This document shows positions 60,473-64,000 of a stretch of DNA of 64,000 nucleotides, in pieces. A model generated the notes under the pieces. It saw only the letters and a list, made by a program, of their open reading frames with translations, was not told the DNA's origin and made no database searches. The position numbers and the translations under genes are program-made. This DNA is from JBBSJZ01 sp041739875 (GTDB taxonomy: Bacteria > Planctomycetota > Planctomycetia > Pirellulales > Pirellulaceae). Location: the NCBI GenBank assembly GCA_041739875.1, contig JBGSNA010000350.1, positions 19,680-83,679 of the forward strand, in the 5' to 3' direction. The first letter of the stretch is position 1; each line of letters begins with the position of its first letter.

Positions 60473-63214
60473 ATGGCTGAAACTTGGGCACAACTCGTCG
60501 GGCGTTTTCGATTGTGGATTGTCGTCGGTTGGTTCATTGTCGCGATCGGCGCTCGAATACTCGCGCCCTCCTGGGATGAGGTCGCATTCGATGGCGACTT
60601 TGACTATTTACCACCCGCGATGACAAGTGTGGCTGGTGGCCGTATGCTCGACGAGGCTTTTCCGGGTGACCGAAGCCGAAGCCAAGTCGTGCTATTGATG
60701 GGGCGCGAGGACGGCGACATGAACAAACGTGACGAGTTGGTCGGTCTCGACTTGCTCCGACGTTTGTACCACCGACTTGCCGAGGTGAGTTGGCAGCGTG
60801 CCATAGACCAGGGCTATGTTCGTGGCGAACTCGCTTCGAACAAAGCATGGGGACGATGGATCGACTTGACCCAAGAAGCGTTGAACAATGCGATCGAGAT
60901 CGACCAACGTTTTTATGCATTGCTTGGCGATCGTGTTCCGGAGACGGAATCCAGCCTTGAGGAACCTCGACTCGCCCTCGCTTATTGGGATCGCGCCAAG
61001 CTGCTTGAAAGTCTTGGTGCCGAAACCGACAAGATCGCCAGTGACTACGAAGCTGCACTCGTCCTCTATCCGGGGCTGCCGAAGGAGTTCACGCCAATTG
61101 CCGACCGAGACTTGTCGGCTTGGTCCAACTTGCTCGACATCCTGTCATGGGAAGACGCGATCATTGGTCGACGACTCAAAACGAGCGGAGCGCAAATGGC
61201 GGTGCTGCAGCTATCGAGTGAGTTGGCTGCGACAGGGAACATCGCGACACTCGAAGCCATCGATGAATTGATCTCCGGAGTTCTTGCCTACAGCGGCCAA
61301 TTCGCCGACCCTGGGCTGCGAATACTCAAGACCGGGTCCGCTGCGATCGGTGGTGAGACCTTGATTGCTGCACGTGCGGCGATTCAGTACACAGAAATAT
61401 TTACAATCATCATGATTTTGACGATTCTGGTGGTGGTCTATCGAGCGCCGCTTCTCGTGGCCGTGCCGATGATTTCAATTGGCATCGCGGTCGTCACATC
61501 CACCGCGCTGGTGACTTGGTTGACCCAGGCAAGTGCGAATCACGCGCTCATGGGATTGGACTTGCGAGTCTTTACGACGAGCCGAATCTTTGTTGTTGTG
61601 ATTTTGTTTGGTGCTGGGACAGATTACTGTTTGTTCCTCATTGCTCGCTTGCGAGAAGAAGCCGCATTGGCTGTTTCTTGGTCCCAAGCAAGTAGCCGAG
61701 CATTATCGGGTGTTAGCGGAGCTCTATTAGGAAGTGCATTCACAACCATCGTCGGATTAGGGATGCTATGGATCGCCGAGTTTGGAAAATTCCATTACAC
61801 GGGCCCGATCATTGGGCTTTGTCTATCGGTCGGCTTGCTTGTCTGCATGACGTTCACACCGGCGTTGTTGCAGCTACTCGGACCGCGAGTTTTCTGGCCA
61901 AGCAAGATCGGCCAGATGAGTTCCCCCGATGGATCGGTACCGTCGTATCCGCTGGGTAACACGAGTGGACTTGGCGCTGGTGTTTGGCCGACCATATCGC
62001 TGTTCATTACGCGACGCCCGGTTGCCTTGCTTACGATCGGAATCGGCGTGCTCCTGTTACCAGCAATTCATGGTTGGCGGAACGAAGACAATGTCACTTA
62101 CGACCTTAGCAGCGAGCTAGGAAGTCAGGCGGAGAGTCGCCGAGGCCTGAGACTCATGCAGCAGCACTTTGCCATCGGAGAGCTGAATCCCGTCACAATC
62201 CTCGTAAAGAAAAGCGAGTCGATCGACCAGGGAACGCTTGAGGCGGACACCAAAGAACTTGCAAAGAGTCTTTATTCGATTCCCAAAGTCGTTGCCGTTC
62301 GCACGTCAGACGATCCTCTCGGAGATTTCCCTCCCGACCGTGAAATGGGGTTACTCAGCGGGGATGCGTGGCGTCGCCGTGCACTCCAGAAGCATCGCAT
62401 TGCGAAACAATACTTTTTCTCCTCGGCTGTGGGTTTTGAAAACAAACTTGCTCGGCTCGATGTGGTTGTCGACGGCGACCCATTCTCGATAGACACCGCA
62501 AACGTCGTGACGAATATTGCATCGGAACTAACCAGCCAATCGAACGATAGTGCGTCACCTTGGTATGGTGCAAGCATATTACTCACTGGCACGACACCAT
62601 CAATCATTGACTTGCGAGAGGTGACACTTCAAGACAATCGACGAATCAAAATCGCTGTCGTACTCGCCGTATTCTTGGTCCTTCTGTTGATGATCCGCCA
62701 AATTGGACTGTGCCTTTACCTGATTGCAACGGTGCTTCTGAGCTACTACGCGACATTGGGTTTGAGCTTAGCGTGGTTCCGTTGGATGTACGGAGATGAG
62801 TTTGTCGGCCTTGACTGGAAGCTCCCGTTGTTTTTGTTTGTTATTCTGGTCGCCGTCGGCCAAGACTACAACGTATATCTCGTCGCGCGCGTACTCGAAG
62901 AACAAAAAAAGCTGGGCTGGGTCATAGCACTTCGCAAAGCCGTCTCGCGAACCGGCGGAATCATTACCGCGTGCGGACTGGTTATGGCAGCGACATTTTT
63001 TAGTATGACCAGTTCAGCATGGTTTCCACCGATTGCCAAGTCCTTTGGGTTTAGCGGCAACGATGAGGTGGTCGCATTACGCGGGATCATCGAGCTTGGA
63101 TTTGCGTTAGGACTTGGAGTGTTGATTGACACTTTTTATGTACGCACAATTTTAGTGCCGAGCTTCATTACCATTCTTGGTCGATGGAAATCTCGCCAAT
63201 CCAATGCGTCTTAG
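60473..63214 (+). CDS. MMPL/RND-family transporter
   Basis: 913 residues with about a dozen membrane helices and a large periplasmic domain after helix 1 (about 35-285). The proton-relay motifs of this family occur twice: GAGTDYCLFLIAR (near 382) and VGQDYNVYLVAR (near 796). The C-terminal half is a second repeat of the fold. These transporters move lipids, polyketides or wall precursors out of the cell. It lies 31 bases downstream of the secretin-like gene, so the two could work as one export or envelope unit. The stop overlaps the convergent hemerythrin-like gene by 4 bases. Confidence 0.9.
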   Translation: MAETWAQLVGRFRLWIVVGWFIVAIGARILAPSWDEVAFDGDFDYLPPAMTSVAGGRMLDEAFPGDRSRSQVVLLMGREDGDMNKRDELVGLDLLRRLYHRLAEVSWQRAIDQGYVRGELASNKAWGRWIDLTQEALNNAIEIDQRFYALLGDRVPETESSLEEPRLALAYWDRAKLLESLGAETDKIASDYEAALVLYPGLPKEFTPIADRDLSAWSNLLDILSWEDAIIGRRLKTSGAQMAVLQLSSELAATGNIATLEAIDELISGVLAYSGQFADPGLRILKTGSAAIGGETLIAARAAIQYTEIFTIIMILTILVVVYRAPLLVAVPMISIGIAVVTSTALVTWLTQASANHALMGLDLRVFTTSRIFVVVILFGAGTDYCLFLIARLREEAALAVSWSQASSRALSGVSGALLGSAFTTIVGLGMLWIAEFGKFHYTGPIIGLCLSVGLLVCMTFTPALLQLLGPRVFWPSKIGQMSSPDGSVPSYPLGNTSGLGAGVWPTISLFITRRPVALLTIGIGVLLLPAIHGWRNEDNVTYDLSSELGSQAESRRGLRLMQQHFAIGELNPVTILVKKSESIDQGTLEADTKELAKSLYSIPKVVAVRTSDDPLGDFPPDREMGLLSGDAWRRRALQKHRIAKQYFFSSAVGFENKLARLDVVVDGDPFSIDTANVVTNIASELTSQSNDSASPWYGASILLTGTTPSIIDLREVTLQDNRRIKIAVVLAVFLVLLLMIRQIGLCLYLIATVLLSYYATLGLSLAWFRWMYGDEFVGLDWKLPLFLFVILVAVGQDYNVYLVARVLEEQKKLGWVIALRKAVSRTGGIITACGLVMAATFFSMTSSAWFPPIAKSFGFSGNDEVVALRGIIELGFALGLGVLIDTFYVRTILVPSFITILGRWKSRQSNAS

Positions 63215-63681
63215 TCGCCAACGCCTAGGTCATCATCACAGGCCCGTTGCATCAGGTTCCATTCGGCTTCTTCGTGCGACTCGAAAGCCCATTGAAATCG
63301 ACGGTAACGACCAAGCACCGATTCAATTCGGCGAACATTATCGCTCGTCACGTCGCACGCAGCTTCCGCGACAATCCGCATGTCTTCAAAGAGTTCGATG
63401 TGCTGGAGTTTCAAATACTCCGCCGAGCAAATGAACTCTGGATTGCCCTCACTAGAGATATTCAAGTAGCCTTCGGCTTCTTCTAGTGCAAAATGAAGTG
63501 AGAGTTGGTCCCGAAGATCATTGAAGAGATCCTGCAGTTCACTCCAGTGATTCGCAGCAATTCGAGAATCAACGATTAACTCGTCGATTGATGAACCTAA
63601 CTCGTGTAAACGTGAGTTATCTTCTTTGAGTTCACGACGCAGTCGTACGCTCCGAGCTTTGGAGCTAAACTTTGACACCAT
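63211..63681 (-). CDS. Hemerythrin-like protein
   Basis: 156 residues from the ATG at 63681; earlier ATGs at 63717 and 63762 are possible. Helical throughout. Motifs LSLHFALEEAEGYL, LKLQHIELFEDM and FESHEEAEWNLMQ give H-x3-E and similar pairs on four helices, the iron ligand pattern of hemerythrin-like domains. Such proteins bind a di-iron centre and sense or store oxygen or nitric oxide. It is convergent with the MMPL gene, overlapping it by 4 bases. Confidence 0.8.
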   Translation of the reverse strand: MVSKFSSKARSVRLRRELKEDNSRLHELGSSIDELIVDSRIAANHWSELQDLFNDLRDQLSLHFALEEAEGYLNISSEGNPEFICSAEYLKLQHIELFEDMRIVAEAACDVTSDNVRRIESVLGRYRRFQWAFESHEEAEWNLMQRACDDDLGVGD

Positions 63682-64000
63682 GACAAATTCCTCAAACGTG
63701 TGAGTTCCTCGGATCATTGAGGCCTCGCCTATTATAGGCTTTTGTCGTAACAGACAATTCAAAAATTGCGAAAAGCTTGAATTGCTTTGTGCTGTACCTC
63801 AGCCGACTCAAATGCCTCCGTCGACGGGTGCGCCTCCGCGGCATACATCTAGTCAAGCAAACGCGTCATGGAGCAAATTGTGCGCCGATGGTTAGCATCG
63901 CGTGAACAATAAATGGTGACTTCATAGGCTGGTTGTGTAGTTCCATTTTGGCAATGCTTCATCGTAGATGATTTTCAATTCAGATTTCATTGCTTCACTG

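Noticed and set aside
1..64000. CRISPR array, prophage, restriction system, toxin-antitoxin pair
   Set aside because: I saw no regular spaced repeats, integrase with attachment sites, methyltransferase-endonuclease pair or small toxin gene pair on either strand.

Overview
The window reads as an ordinary chromosomal stretch from a planctomycete, most likely of the Pirellulaceae (Rhodopirellula-like). This is inferred from gene content, not from a marker gene. The indicators are a Ser/Thr kinase translationally coupled to an ECF sigma factor, an exported DUF1080 protein, an LL-diaminopimelate aminotransferase, an exported PQQ-type beta-propeller protein, and several large exported proteins of families I know mainly from planctomycetes. 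Gene ends overlap by 4 bases in many places and clear Shine-Dalgarno sequences are rare. There is no rRNA, recognisable tRNA, CRISPR array, phage or intact insertion sequence. One short stretch (18867-19286) looks like decayed transposase.

Layout. 1-9150: the end of a membrane glycosyltransferase-like gene, the sigma factor/kinase pair, a DUF1080 protein, a 1187-residue membrane protein with a huge disordered segment, and an HTH protein preceded by a perfect 14-bp palindrome. 9350-18400, all minus strand: exported esterase-like hydrolase coupled to hisA, a DtxR-type regulator beside glutamate dehydrogenase, a zinc phospholipase/nuclease-like protein fused to DUF4332, two uncharacterised genes and an MscS channel. 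19400-21340: dapL and rpsT. 21340-24950, plus strand, tightly overlapped: siroheme/heme gene cobA-hemD, a CMD-family protein, mobA and moeA. 25000-30560: a complete nucleoside/ribose scavenging operon (exported nucleoside hydrolase, ribokinase, ribose ABC transporter). 30700-35400: lipid kinase, response regulator, PAP2 phosphatase, small envelope proteins including a 51-residue DUF3309 protein, and a double-TM2 protein. 35500-42000: error-prone polymerase dnaE2, a membrane protein, lpxB and a remarkable Cys-Gly-rich exported protein.

42700-50700: a cupin, a PQQ-propeller lipoprotein with an N-terminal pentapeptide-like repeat, a receiver domain lacking its phospho-acceptor, panD, then a compact acyl-chain cluster. 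That cluster is FabZ-like, ACP with a long extension, a second hotdog protein that has lost the catalytic His, a KAS II enzyme and a small CxxC protein. 50950-55360: beta-CASP nuclease, an exported caspase-like protein with an EF-hand-type loop, and a flavin oxidoreductase. 55470-63700: an exported thioredoxin-like protein, a tetraheme cytochrome c, a 1000-residue secretin-N-domain-like protein with no pore domain, an MMPL/RND transporter, and a convergent hemerythrin-like gene.

The strongest leads for something not well described are the acyl-chain cluster with its unequal hotdog pair, the exported caspase-like/EF-hand protein, the cytochrome/secretin-like/MMPL run, and the palindrome upstream of the HTH gene. 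None can be proved new without database searches.
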